From the NCBI GenBank assembly GCA_038107835.1, contig JAYNHH010000014.1:1-54891 (forward strand): a stretch of 54,891 nucleotides of DNA, written 5' to 3'. The DNA comes from MED-G116 sp038107835. GTDB taxonomy: Bacteria; Pseudomonadota; Alphaproteobacteria; Puniceispirillales; Puniceispirillaceae. A program made the translations under genes and the position numbers. Every line of letters begins with the position of its first letter. Position 1 is the stretch's first letter. The notes beneath the pieces were generated by a model. That model had not been told where the DNA came from. It ran no database searches and saw only the letters and a list, made by a program, of their open reading frames with translations. This document shows positions 16,889-25,353 of the stretch, piece by piece.

Positions 16889-17851
16889 ATGAGACTTTTT
16901 TCAAAAATGGCCTTTGCTGCCGTTTTCAGTGTTGGGTTGGCAGGCCAGTCCATCGCTGCTGAGTGTATTGCACCGGCCAATCCCGGCGGCGGCTGGGACT
17001 TTACCTGCCGCAGCATTACCAAGATCATGCATGACATCGGTGCCGTCGATTCACCATTGCAGGTGACGAACATGGCCGGTGGTGGTGGCGGTCTCGCCTT
17101 CACCCATGTCGTGAATGAGCGCAATACCGATGATGCGCTGATCGTTGCCGCCTCAACCGCGACCGCAACGCGTCTGGCGCAGAACGCCTATTCTGGCATG
17201 ACAGCTGATCAGGTGCGCTTTCTGGGTGCGATCGGTGCCGATCCGGGTGTGATCGTTGTCGGCAAGGACTCACCCTATATGAATCTTAATGATCTGCTTG
17301 ATGCGGTGATTGCCGATCCGTCAAAACATGCCTTTGCCGGTGGCTCGGCTGCGGGTGGCTATGACCATCTCAAGGTTCTGATGGCGCTCAAGCGCAAGGG
17401 CTTTACCGACATCAAAAAAGTCAAATATATCGGTGTTGATGGTGATGCCGATGCCATCACCCAGACTGTTGGCGGGTTCACCGCAGCCATGACGGGTGAC
17501 ATTTCCGGCGTTGTCGGTTTCATCAAATCAGGCGATGTGCGCGTTCTGGCATCCTTCACCGATGAGCGGATTCCCGGCTTTGAGGACATTCCAACAGCCA
17601 AGGAACAGGGCATCGACGTGGTTGCCGTCAACTGGCGTGGTCTCTACACACCAAAAGGCGCATCTGAGGCATCCTACAGGAAATGGACCGAGGCGCTGCG
17701 CAAGGTTGGCACATCACCTGAATGGAAGGAAGCGATGATGGCCAATGGCCTCGCACCTTTCAACAAGGTTGGCGGTGATTTCCAGTCCTATGTTGACGGC
17801 GTCATCGGCGAAGTGCGCGCGATGTCCGTTGAACTGGGTGTGATGAAGTAA
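16889..17851 (+). CDS. tctC: Tripartite tricarboxylate transporter substrate-binding protein TctC
   Basis: 320-aa periplasmic receptor of the TTT family. Signal peptide MRLFSKMAFAAVFSVGLAGQ then SIAA ends at about residue 24. The N-terminal IAPANPGGGWDFTCR loop is the family hallmark that folds over the ligand carboxylate, and GGSAAGGYDHLK is the second conserved loop. The ATG at 16889 is chosen because GGGAGGA (16876-16882) precedes it; an in-frame TTG at 16874 overlaps that ribosome site. It is first in tctCBA and divergent from the tctDE-type sensor genes. Ligand class is di- or tricarboxylates; exact ligand unknown. Confidence 0.93.
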   Translation: MRLFSKMAFAAVFSVGLAGQSIAAECIAPANPGGGWDFTCRSITKIMHDIGAVDSPLQVTNMAGGGGGLAFTHVVNERNTDDALIVAASTATATRLAQNAYSGMTADQVRFLGAIGADPGVIVVGKDSPYMNLNDLLDAVIADPSKHAFAGGSAAGGYDHLKVLMALKRKGFTDIKKVKYIGVDGDADAITQTVGGFTAAMTGDISGVVGFIKSGDVRVLASFTDERIPGFEDIPTAKEQGIDVVAVNWRGLYTPKGASEASYRKWTEALRKVGTSPEWKEAMMANGLAPFNKVGGDFQSYVDGVIGEVRAMSVELGVMK

Positions 17852-18297
17852 TGTCCGACCGGATTACCGGACTGATCGTCTCTGTGCTGGCGCTCGCATT
17901 TTTTGCGGGCGCCAGCCAACTCGAGATGCCCTTTTTTGCCGATCCGCTGGGTCCACGGGCATTTCCGATGCTGATCTCTGCCGTTGCCTTCATTTCAGGA
18001 TGCGTGATGGTGCTGCGCCCGGACGCGGAACCAAACTGGCCCGCTCTTGCCACATTTGTTCGGCTGCTGATTGCGGTGCTGGTGCTGGTGCTTTATGCCT
18101 ACGGGCTGAAGCCTCTTGGTTTCCTGCTGCCGACAGCGCTGGCTGCCGGGGCCATTTCCTATCAGATCAGGCCGGCATTCCTGGCGTCATCTGTGACCGG
18201 CATCTGCCTGTCGGGTTTTCTTTTTGTCATTTTTAAATATGGCCTTGGTCTCAGCCTGTTTGCGTTGCCGCGCTGGTTGATGGCTGCGGCTGGTTAA
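17851..18297 (+). CDS. tctB: Tripartite tricarboxylate transporter small membrane subunit TctB
   Basis: 148-aa protein with four predicted membrane helices, the usual size and layout of TctB: helix 1 near the N-terminus (ITGLIVSVLALAFFAGASQL), helix 2 RAFPMLISAVAFISGCVMVL, then helices at about 70-85 and 110-130. Its ATG overlaps the tctC stop (TAATG), so the two are translationally coupled. TctB is a poorly conserved family, and its identity rests on topology plus position between tctC and tctA. Confidence 0.9.
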   Translation: MSDRITGLIVSVLALAFFAGASQLEMPFFADPLGPRAFPMLISAVAFISGCVMVLRPDAEPNWPALATFVRLLIAVLVLVLYAYGLKPLGFLLPTALAAGAISYQIRPAFLASSVTGICLSGFLFVIFKYGLGLSLFALPRWLMAAAG

Positions 18298-18308
18298 GGG
18301 GTGGTGCG

Positions 18309-19820
18309 ATGGAACTGTTCGCAAATCTTGCCCTTGGTTTCTCGGTTGCGCTGAGTCCGACGACCCTGGCGCTGGCCATTGCGGGCTGCGTGCTTGGCAC
18401 GATGATTGGGGCGTTGCCGGGCCTTGGTCCGTCAAATGGCGTTGCCATTCTCATTCCGCTGTCTTTTTCCTTCGGCCTTGATGCGACACAGGCGCTGGTG
18501 CTGATGACAAGCGTCTATTATGGCGCGATGTATGGCGGGCGGATTTCGTCCATTCTGCTGAATATTCCGGGTGATGAGCCGGCCATGATGACGACGCTTG
18601 ATGGCTATCCGCTGGCCAGACAGGGCCGCGCTGGCGATGCTCTCGTGCTGTCTGGTGTTGCCTCCTTTGTTGGCGCGCTGCTCGCCACGATCGGATTGAT
18701 GCTGCTGGCGCCCATTCTGGCGCGCGTGGCCTTCCTGTTTGGTCCGGCTGAATATTTTGCGCTCTATCTGCTGGCCTTCTGCACCCTTGGTGGCATTGGC
18801 TCGAACAACCAGGCCAAGGCGGCCATTGCCGTCTGTCTGGGGCTTGGCATTGCGATGATTGGTGTCGACAGCTCAACCGGCATGACACGTTTTACCGGCG
18901 GCAGTCTGCATCTGTTTGACGGCGTTGATTTTCTGGTTGCCATCGTCGGCCTGTTTGCCGTTGCCGAGGTGTTTGTCTTTATCGAGAGCCATGGCCGCGA
19001 CTCGGCCATCGGCGTGACGCTTGAGAAAATCCGCATTCCGGTGCGCGATATTCTGGCAACGCGGATCACCATGCTGCGGGCGACGGTGATTGGCTTTGTT
19101 GCCGGCCTGCTCCCCGGAGCAGGTGCGTCGCTTGGCAGTTTTCTTGCCTATATGATGGAAAAATCCTCGGCCAAGGACAAATCAAATTTTGGCAAGGGCG
19201 ATGTCCGCGGAATTGCCGCGCCCGAGGCCGGCAACAATGCGGCCGCTGGCGGCGCGCTTGTTCCGATGCTGACGCTTGGTGTTCCCGGGTCGGGGACGAC
19301 CGCCGTGCTGCTGGCCCTCCTGATGACGCTGAACATCACCCCGGGTCCCCTGCTGTTCACCGAACGGCCGGAGGTTGTCTGGGGTCTGATTGCCTCGCTC
19401 TTGATCGCCAATTTCGTGCTGCTGGTGCTGAATGTGCCGATGGTCAAGGTGTTCAGCCGCATTCTGCAGGTGCCAGCCGCGATTTTGCTTCCCGGAGTCA
19501 CGATGGTGTCCTTTGTTGGCATCTATTCGCTTTCCGGCAGCCATTTCGATTTGCTGCTGATGATTGGCTTTGGTGTGCTTGGCTATACATTGCGCAAGCT
19601 CTCGATTCCGGCGGTGCCGGTAATCCTTGGCATTCTGCTTGGCGGCCATATGGAGGTCAGCCTGCGCCGGGCGATGGTTCTGTCTGACGGTGACTGGACC
19701 TATCTGTTTGGCTCGCCAATTGCCATTGGCCTGTGGATTGCTGCCGTTCTGGGCTTCATTGCGCCGCTGTTCCTGCGTTCATATCTGAAGGCACCGCAGG
19801 CTCACAGGGACGAGGCCTGA
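18309..19820 (+). CDS. tctA: Tripartite tricarboxylate transporter large membrane subunit TctA
   Basis: 503-aa polytopic membrane protein with about twelve helices. TctA hallmarks: GCVLGTMIGALPGLGPSNGV near the N-terminus, SVYYGAMYGGRISSILLNIP, the mirrored second motif GFVAGLLPGAGASLGSFLAY, and GNNAAAGGALVPMLTLGVPG. It forms the cation-coupled translocation path and works with TctB and the receptor TctC. AAGGGG precedes the ATG by 7 bases. Its stop overlaps the start of the AtuA-like gene (TGATG), linking transport to the downstream enzymes. Confidence 0.96.
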   Translation: MELFANLALGFSVALSPTTLALAIAGCVLGTMIGALPGLGPSNGVAILIPLSFSFGLDATQALVLMTSVYYGAMYGGRISSILLNIPGDEPAMMTTLDGYPLARQGRAGDALVLSGVASFVGALLATIGLMLLAPILARVAFLFGPAEYFALYLLAFCTLGGIGSNNQAKAAIAVCLGLGIAMIGVDSSTGMTRFTGGSLHLFDGVDFLVAIVGLFAVAEVFVFIESHGRDSAIGVTLEKIRIPVRDILATRITMLRATVIGFVAGLLPGAGASLGSFLAYMMEKSSAKDKSNFGKGDVRGIAAPEAGNNAAAGGALVPMLTLGVPGSGTTAVLLALLMTLNITPGPLLFTERPEVVWGLIASLLIANFVLLVLNVPMVKVFSRILQVPAAILLPGVTMVSFVGIYSLSGSHFDLLLMIGFGVLGYTLRKLSIPAVPVILGILLGGHMEVSLRRAMVLSDGDWTYLFGSPIAIGLWIAAVLGFIAPLFLRSYLKAPQAHRDEA

Positions 19821-21193
19821 TGCCGACAAGGGTTCTCATCCCTGCCGGTGTGCTGGGATTGGGCTTTGATCAGACGGCGTTGGCGAGGGGGGTGGCGGCA
19901 AAGCCCGATATCATCTGCATTGATGGTGGCTCGACCGATAGTGGTCCATTCTATCTCGGCACCGGCACGTCGAAATATGCGCGCAGCGTATGCCGATCTG
20001 AATGGCGGGCGCTGATGCTGGCGCGCGCTGCGGCGGGTGTGCCGCTTGTCATCGGGTCCTGTGGCACCTGTGGAACCGCGCAAACCGTCGATTGGATGTA
20101 TGGGCTCACCTGCGAGATTGCCGCAGAGCTTGGCCAGTCGCTGACCATTGCCAGATTGTATTCCGACCAGAATGTTCCGGACATCATCACCGCGCATGAT
20201 GCTGGCCAGCTGTCAGAATTGCTCCCGGCACCAGCGCTTGATGCGGTGGCGATCGCTGCCTGCACACATATTGTCGCGCTTGCTGGCGTCGAGCAGATCC
20301 AGGCAGCGCTGCAAACCGGGGCGGATATTGTTCTGGCGGGCCGGACAACCGACACCGCGACAATCGCTGCTCTGCCGCTTTCCCGAAACGACCATGCCGG
20401 CGGTGCCTGGCATGGCGCCAAGATTGGCGAATGTGGCGCTTTCTGCTCGACCAATCCGGCCAGCGGCGTGGTCATGATCAGTTTTGATGAAACCGGATTT
20501 GACGTCGAACCGATGGCACCCGACGCGGTGTGTACGCCGCAATCCGTTTCGGCGCATATGCTCTATGAGAACAGCGATCCGTTCATTCTGCATGAGCCGG
20601 GTGGGCATCTGGATGTGACGGACGCCCGCTATACAGCCATTGATGAACGCCGCGTCAGGGTTGAGGGATCGCGCTGGGTGCCGGCTGACAGCTACCGCGT
20701 GAAGCTGGAGGCTGCCCGCATCGGCGGGTATCAGACCACGATGATGGCGGTGATCCGCGATGCGCATTATGTTGCCCATGCCGGACAGTGGCTGGATGAT
20801 CTGACCGGCTTTCTGCATCGCAAGATCGCCCAGACGACAAGCCTGAAGCGTGATGAATTCACCCTTGAGTTTCGCCTGATTGGCCAGAATGCGGCGCTTG
20901 GTGCGCTTGAGGAGGGGACGGGAGCACCGCTGGAGGTCGGTGTCCTGCTGATTATCACCGCGGCGGATCAGGAAACGGCAACCGATCTGTCAAAATTGAT
21001 CAATCCCTTTTTGCTGCATCACCCGCTGACGGCGCATGAGGATTTGCCAACCTTTGCCTTTCCCTATTCGCCAGCCCACACTGAACGTGGTGCGTTATAT
21101 GAGTTTGCCATGAATCACCTTCTGCAGCTGGCTGATCCGATGGATGGCTTTACCCTGACATTTGATGAGGTGGCGCATGGCAAGGCTGGCTGA
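19820..21193 (+). CDS. AtuA-like protein (acyclic terpene utilisation family, DUF1446)
   Basis: 457-aa cytoplasmic protein of the DUF1446/AtuA family. Landmarks are ICIDGGSTDSGPFYLGTG, GSCGTCGTAQTVDWM, VLAGRTTDTA and GGHLDVTDARY. AtuA is required for citronellol/geraniol breakdown in Pseudomonas, but its reaction is unclear and most family members sit outside terpene loci. Translation is coupled to tctA (TGATG), and a DUF4387 gene overlaps its 3' end, a pairing often seen next to TTT or CoA-transferase genes. Likely role: modification of the carboxylate brought in by TctABC. Function otherwise unknown. Confidence 0.85.
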   Translation: MPTRVLIPAGVLGLGFDQTALARGVAAKPDIICIDGGSTDSGPFYLGTGTSKYARSVCRSEWRALMLARAAAGVPLVIGSCGTCGTAQTVDWMYGLTCEIAAELGQSLTIARLYSDQNVPDIITAHDAGQLSELLPAPALDAVAIAACTHIVALAGVEQIQAALQTGADIVLAGRTTDTATIAALPLSRNDHAGGAWHGAKIGECGAFCSTNPASGVVMISFDETGFDVEPMAPDAVCTPQSVSAHMLYENSDPFILHEPGGHLDVTDARYTAIDERRVRVEGSRWVPADSYRVKLEAARIGGYQTTMMAVIRDAHYVAHAGQWLDDLTGFLHRKIAQTTSLKRDEFTLEFRLIGQNAALGALEEGTGAPLEVGVLLIITAADQETATDLSKLINPFLLHHPLTAHEDLPTFAFPYSPAHTERGALYEFAMNHLLQLADPMDGFTLTFDEVAHGKAG

Positions 21194-21476
21194 TCTCGCG
21201 GCAAAAATCAGATCAAAGAATGCCGGCCCGTTCTGGGTGACGGTTGACATCTTCTGTGGTGATGCGGCGCGTTTTGAGGAAATCCGCCACCGCCTTCACA
21301 CAGAGACTGTCTGCGCGCGGCTGCAGGCTGACCCTGCCACGGTAAAGCGCTTTGATATTGAGAGCCTCGCCGTAATCAAGTTCAGCGTCATCCGGCCGGC
21401 GGTTCAGGGCAGCCGGTTTGACCGCGATATGCATGGCGCGCAGCTGGCGGTTCTGTTTGCCGAAATGGACATCTGA
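21177..21476 (+). CDS. DUF4387 domain protein
   Basis: 99-aa protein (MARLADLAAKIRSKNAGPFW, then VTVDIFCGDAARFEEIRHRL) matching the small DUF4387 family, which occurs as a partner of DUF1446/AtuA proteins either separately or fused to them. It overlaps the AtuA-like gene by 17 bases. The ATG at 21177, 4 bases after GAGG, begins where the conserved region begins; a Met five codons upstream is less likely. Probably forms a complex with the AtuA-like protein; the reaction is unknown. Confidence 0.82.
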   Translation: MARLADLAAKIRSKNAGPFWVTVDIFCGDAARFEEIRHRLHTETVCARLQADPATVKRFDIESLAVIKFSVIRPAVQGSRFDRDMHGAQLAVLFAEMDI

Positions 21477-21492
21477 GGGCGAACAATGCCGC

Positions 21493-22689
21493 TCACTCAT
21501 GTCTGGAGCTGAATCCCGGTCTTGTTCGGGCGAGGAACAGCGCGGCAAAGGACAGCGCTGCGGCAAGCAGGATGCCGATCATCACGCTGAAGAACAGGCC
21601 CGTTCCATGGGCAAACAGCATGCCGCCCACGCTTGGCCCGATGGCGGTGCCGATTGCCCGTGGTGTTGTCATCCACCCCTTGGCCCGACCATAGACACCC
21701 GCCCGAAAATACATATTGGTGACATAGCCGAATGAAACGGTCAGCACGCCATGACCCATACCGAAAATCATCATCGCGGCAATGGCGAGGCCAAGGCTGT
21801 CAGCCTGAACAAGCAGCATGGCAATCGGGCCACACATAAAGGCGATCATGCCGGTGATCCGCGCATCAAAGCGATGGCCGAAGCGCATTTCAATGACCCG
21901 CCCGACCACCTGGAATGGTCCGTAGAGAGCCGCCAGCATCACCGCCAGGGCCGGATCATTGAACTGGATCTGAAACCAGTTGATCCACAACAGCGTTGTC
22001 GAGGCAAAAACCAGATATTCAAGCCCCCCAGCACTGCCAAGCATGACCAGGGCAAGGCGCTCTGATCGGCTCAGCACCTGCCAGCTGAAGGGGGCAGGGG
22101 CCTGCCCTTTGCCTGCCGTGCCACCACCATGCGCCCGGTGGAGAAAGAAAAAACGGATCGCCGTGATCGCCAGAATGCCAGCGACAATGAAACAGGTGAT
22201 GCGCAGGCCAAAATATACAAGAAGCGGGGCGACTGACAGCCAGGTGATCGAGCTGGCAACGCCGCCGTAAAAGGTGATGAAGGAAATGTTGCGCCGGGCA
22301 TTCGCCTCGTCGAGCTGGACAGCGCTGTTGAAGGCCAGCTCATAGGATGACATGGCGAATCCCGTGCCGATGGGAACCATGCACAGCCACAGCCACCACA
22401 GGGACGCGTTCAGTGGCAGCATCGCCAGCCCGACCGCGCCCAGCGCCAGGCCGCGTGTCATCACCCACAATGCGCCGAAACGATCGCTCCAGCCGCCAAT
22501 GATCGGGGCAAGGAGCGCCTGAATGATCAGGGCGGCCGATACGGCGGCAAGTACCTGGCCTTCGGCAACGCCGATGGCAAGCGCGAGCGGTGTTTTCAGC
22601 TGCGCAAAAATATAGAACAGCAGCCCATAGCTGATGATCTGGCTCAGGCCGAGCAGATGAAATGGCACGCGTGCTGATTGTGCTGACAA
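21493..22689 (-). CDS. Major facilitator superfamily transporter
   Basis: 398-aa, twelve-helix MFS protein. The loop 2-3 motif is seen as GGWSDRFGALWVMTRG, and the inner repeat has GYVTNMYFRAGVYGRAKGWM. The apparent start is TTG at 22689 (no ATG occurs between it and the upstream in-frame stop at 22734), with a GTG seven codons downstream as alternative. It is convergent with the DUF4387 gene and divergent from the GDPD gene. Substrate unknown; the fold is clear. Confidence 0.88.
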   Translation of the reverse strand: MSAQSARVPFHLLGLSQIISYGLLFYIFAQLKTPLALAIGVAEGQVLAAVSAALIIQALLAPIIGGWSDRFGALWVMTRGLALGAVGLAMLPLNASLWWLWLCMVPIGTGFAMSSYELAFNSAVQLDEANARRNISFITFYGGVASSITWLSVAPLLVYFGLRITCFIVAGILAITAIRFFFLHRAHGGGTAGKGQAPAPFSWQVLSRSERLALVMLGSAGGLEYLVFASTTLLWINWFQIQFNDPALAVMLAALYGPFQVVGRVIEMRFGHRFDARITGMIAFMCGPIAMLLVQADSLGLAIAAMMIFGMGHGVLTVSFGYVTNMYFRAGVYGRAKGWMTTPRAIGTAIGPSVGGMLFAHGTGLFFSVMIGILLAAALSFAALFLARTRPGFSSRHE

Positions 22690-22811
22690 TGATTGACCTA
22701 TCAGGGGCTGGTGGAAATCGTCCCGGCGATCCTAAACCTGTTTGTTCTGCCTGCCAATCACCGCTAGGGTTACGGGTAGCGGGTTCAAAACTGTTTTTTT
22801 AGGAAGATGCC

Positions 22812-23564
22812 ATGCCCCTTTTTGACGATCATTTCATTTCGGCCCATCGGGGTGCCAGCGGTGCCTTTCCTGAAAACACCCTGCTGGCCTTTGCCGAGGC
22901 TGCGAGGGCTGGCGTACGGTCGATCGAGACCGATCTCAGCCTGCTTGCCGATGACAGCTTTGCCGTGTTTCATGATGCCACGCTTGGCCGCACCGTGACA
23001 GGTGATGCGTCGATCGGGTCATTTGACAGGGCCTGTCTGGCGAACCTTGACGCTGGCATCTGGCGTGATGCAGCTTTTGCCGGCGTGCCGGTTCCCGCCC
23101 TTGCCGATCTTCTGTCCTGGCAGAAGGAGACCGGCATTGGCCTTAACCTTGAAATCAAATGCCATCATCAGGATTACCGCCGTCACGCCGCTGCATTGAC
23201 CCGCGCGCTGGCGCAGGTTGATCCTGAAATGACGCTGATCAGCAGCTTTGATGCAGGATGTCTTGCCGCCGTCATGCCGGAACTCCCGCAGATTGCTCGG
23301 GCGCTGATCGCCGAGGAGCTGCCCGATGACTGGCGCGATATTGCCGACCGGTTACAGCTGGACGGGTTCCATCTGAACCACGAAAATCTGACGGTTGAAC
23401 AGGTGGGTGCCATTCACGCTGCCGGTCTGGCGGTTCGCTGCTATACCGTCAATGAGGCTGCCGATATCGAAAAACTGCGTGGGTATGGTGTTGATCTGGT
23501 GATGACTGACTGGCCCGGAAAATTTATCAAATTCGATCACAGGCCCGGGCAGGCGGGATCGTGA
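22812..23564 (+). CDS. ugpQ: Glycerophosphodiester phosphodiesterase
   Basis: 250-aa GDPD-family enzyme hydrolysing glycerophosphodiesters to glycerol-3-phosphate and an alcohol. The catalytic N-terminal motif AHRGASGAFPENT has His12 and Arg13; IETDLSLLADDSFAVFHD contains the metal-binding Glu/Asp and the second catalytic His. The absence of a signal peptide suggests a cytoplasmic UgpQ-like enzyme rather than GlpQ. AGGAAG lies 5 bases before the ATG. Its end abuts the PLP dehydratase gene. Useful for recovering phosphate and glycerol from membrane lipid headgroups. Confidence 0.88.
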   Translation: MPLFDDHFISAHRGASGAFPENTLLAFAEAARAGVRSIETDLSLLADDSFAVFHDATLGRTVTGDASIGSFDRACLANLDAGIWRDAAFAGVPVPALADLLSWQKETGIGLNLEIKCHHQDYRRHAAALTRALAQVDPEMTLISSFDAGCLAAVMPELPQIARALIAEELPDDWRDIADRLQLDGFHLNHENLTVEQVGAIHAAGLAVRCYTVNEAADIEKLRGYGVDLVMTDWPGKFIKFDHRPGQAGS

Positions 23565-23566
23565 AC

Positions 23567-24481
23567 ATGGCGTGGCAAGCCGAGATCACGGCGGCTGATC
23601 ACCGAATCGGCTCCCATATCCGCAGAACACCTGTGATGCAGGTGGACAATCTTGTCCCTGAAATTCCAGTGGCGCTGAAGCTCGAACATCTGCAGCACAC
23701 CGGCAGTTTCAAGGCACGGGGAGCCTTCAACAGCCTGCTGGCGGCCGATGTTCCAAAAGCCGGCATTGTTGCGGCTTCGGGGGGCAATCATGGCGCGGCC
23801 GTCGCCTATGCGGCGAAATCGCTTGGTCATGAATGCAGAATTTTCATCCCCGAGACGGCGAGTCCTGCCAAGATTGAAATGATCCGGCGCTCCGGCGTCG
23901 AGCCAGTCATCATTGATGGTGTCTATGCCGATGCGCTGAATGCCGCTGCTGCATTCGAGGCGGATCATGGTGCCATTTCGATTCACGCCTATGACGATGT
24001 CGCCACGGTTTGCGGACAGGGAACGGTGCTGCGTGAGTGGGAGGCGCAGGGTCTCGAAGCTGACACGATTCTTGTTGCGGTTGGCGGTGGTGGACTGATC
24101 GCTGGCGCATTGGCATGGCTTGACGGGCGGCGCAAGGTGGTTGCCGTCGAGCCGGAAACGGCCTGTGCGCTGCACGCCGCCCTCGCCGCAGGGTCACAGG
24201 TCGATGTCGCGGTCTCTGGCGTTGCCGCCAGCGCCCTTGGCGCAGGCCGCGTTGGCGATATCTGTTTTGGTCTCGCACGGGAACAGCAAATCGAGTCAAT
24301 TCTGGTTTCCGATACGGCAATCATCGACGCGCAACGCGCGCTGTGGCAGAATTTGCGGCTGGCGGTTGAACCGGGCGGTGCCGCGACAATTGCCGCGCTG
24401 ATGACCGGCGCATACAGCCCCCAGCCGGGTGAGCGTGTGGCCGCCTTAATCTGCGGCGGGAATGTCGATATAGATTTCTAG
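23567..24481 (+). CDS. PLP-dependent threonine/serine dehydratase family protein
   Basis: 304-aa fold-type II PLP enzyme. TGSFKARGA holds the cofactor Lys49; SGGNHGAAVAYAAKSLG and VGGGGLIAGAL are the substrate and phosphate loops. It lacks the C-terminal ACT domain of biosynthetic IlvA, so it is catabolic TdcB-like or a serine/threonine/hydroxyaspartate ammonia-lyase. A GTG at 23561 overlapping the GDPD stop is an alternative start; the ATG at 23567 has GGCGGGA at a better distance. Co-transcribed with the GDPD gene. Confidence 0.87.
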   Translation: MAWQAEITAADHRIGSHIRRTPVMQVDNLVPEIPVALKLEHLQHTGSFKARGAFNSLLAADVPKAGIVAASGGNHGAAVAYAAKSLGHECRIFIPETASPAKIEMIRRSGVEPVIIDGVYADALNAAAAFEADHGAISIHAYDDVATVCGQGTVLREWEAQGLEADTILVAVGGGGLIAGALAWLDGRRKVVAVEPETACALHAALAAGSQVDVAVSGVAASALGAGRVGDICFGLAREQQIESILVSDTAIIDAQRALWQNLRLAVEPGGAATIAALMTGAYSPQPGERVAALICGGNVDIDF

Positions 24482-24524
24482 CCAGGCCTTTTGCCAACCA
24501 ACCATCCAGAACGGGAGTTTTACC

Positions 24525-25262
24525 ATGAATCCAACGATTGATCTTTTAATGGCGCACCGTTCCATCCGTAAATTCACCGATGAGCCAATTGGCGACGCTT
24601 TGCTTGAGACACTGGTTGCCGCTGGCCAGGCGGCGGCGAGTTCCAGCTTTCTCCAGGGCGTGACGATCATGCGGGTCACTGATCCCGGCAAGCGTCAGCA
24701 ATTTGTCGAGCTGGCAAACAATCAGAGTTACATCGCCGCAGCGCCTGAATTTCTGGTTTTCTGCGCCGATCTCAGCCGCCCCATCCGTTGTTGCGAAATG
24801 CATGGCGGCACGCCAACCAGGGGCTTTACCGAGCAATTCATCATTGCCACGGTCGATGCCGCCCTCTATGCGCAGAATGTCGTGATCGCAGCTGAATCTG
24901 CTGGTCTTGGCATCTGTTACATTGGTGCGATCCGCAATGACCCGGCGCGCGCGACAGCCCTGCTGGACCTGCCAGAAAATGTATATCCGGTGTTTGGCCT
25001 GTGCCTTGGCTATCCAGCGCAGAACCCGGAGCCAAAACCGCGCTTGCCTGTGCCGGTCATGCTCAAGGAAAACAGCTATGATGCCAGCGCCGAGGAAGCG
25101 CAGATCAAAGCCTATGACGAGGTGGTGCGAACCTATTACGCGACGCGCACCGGCAATCCGAAATCGCAGAGCTGGAGTGAACAGATGACGGGTCTGCTTG
25201 GCAAGGAAGCGCGCCCACATATGCGTGATTTCCTGTCGCGGCAGGGATTTGAGATGAAGTAG
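24525..25262 (+). CDS. nfsA: Oxygen-insensitive NAD(P)H nitroreductase, NfsA-like
   Basis: 245-aa FMN flavoprotein of the NfsA/FRP group. The N-terminal MAHRSIRKFTDEPIGD holds the FMN-binding Arg/Ser pattern, and AESAGLGICYIGAIRN plus YPVFGLCLGYP are subgroup landmarks. It reduces nitro groups, quinones or flavins by two-electron steps with NADPH. GGGAG precedes the ATG by 8 bases. The C-terminal SWSEQMTGLLGKEARPHMRD segment is usual for NfsA. The gene stands alone between the dehydratase and an MFS gene. Confidence 0.88.
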   Translation: MNPTIDLLMAHRSIRKFTDEPIGDALLETLVAAGQAAASSSFLQGVTIMRVTDPGKRQQFVELANNQSYIAAAPEFLVFCADLSRPIRCCEMHGGTPTRGFTEQFIIATVDAALYAQNVVIAAESAGLGICYIGAIRNDPARATALLDLPENVYPVFGLCLGYPAQNPEPKPRLPVPVMLKENSYDASAEEAQIKAYDEVVRTYYATRTGNPKSQSWSEQMTGLLGKEARPHMRDFLSRQGFEMK

Positions 25263-25353
25263 TAAATCCGTCAGCAGCCAAGAGCAGGCTGGACATGCCG
25301 GGCGGTTTTCACCACAGTCAGACGTGATGCCCATCGCCACTGGAGACGGATCC

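Noticed and set aside
22778..22800. GGTTCAAAACT resembling a tRNA T-loop
   Set aside because: No matching acceptor, D-arm or anticodon arm around it; lies in the divergent promoter of the MFS and GDPD genes.
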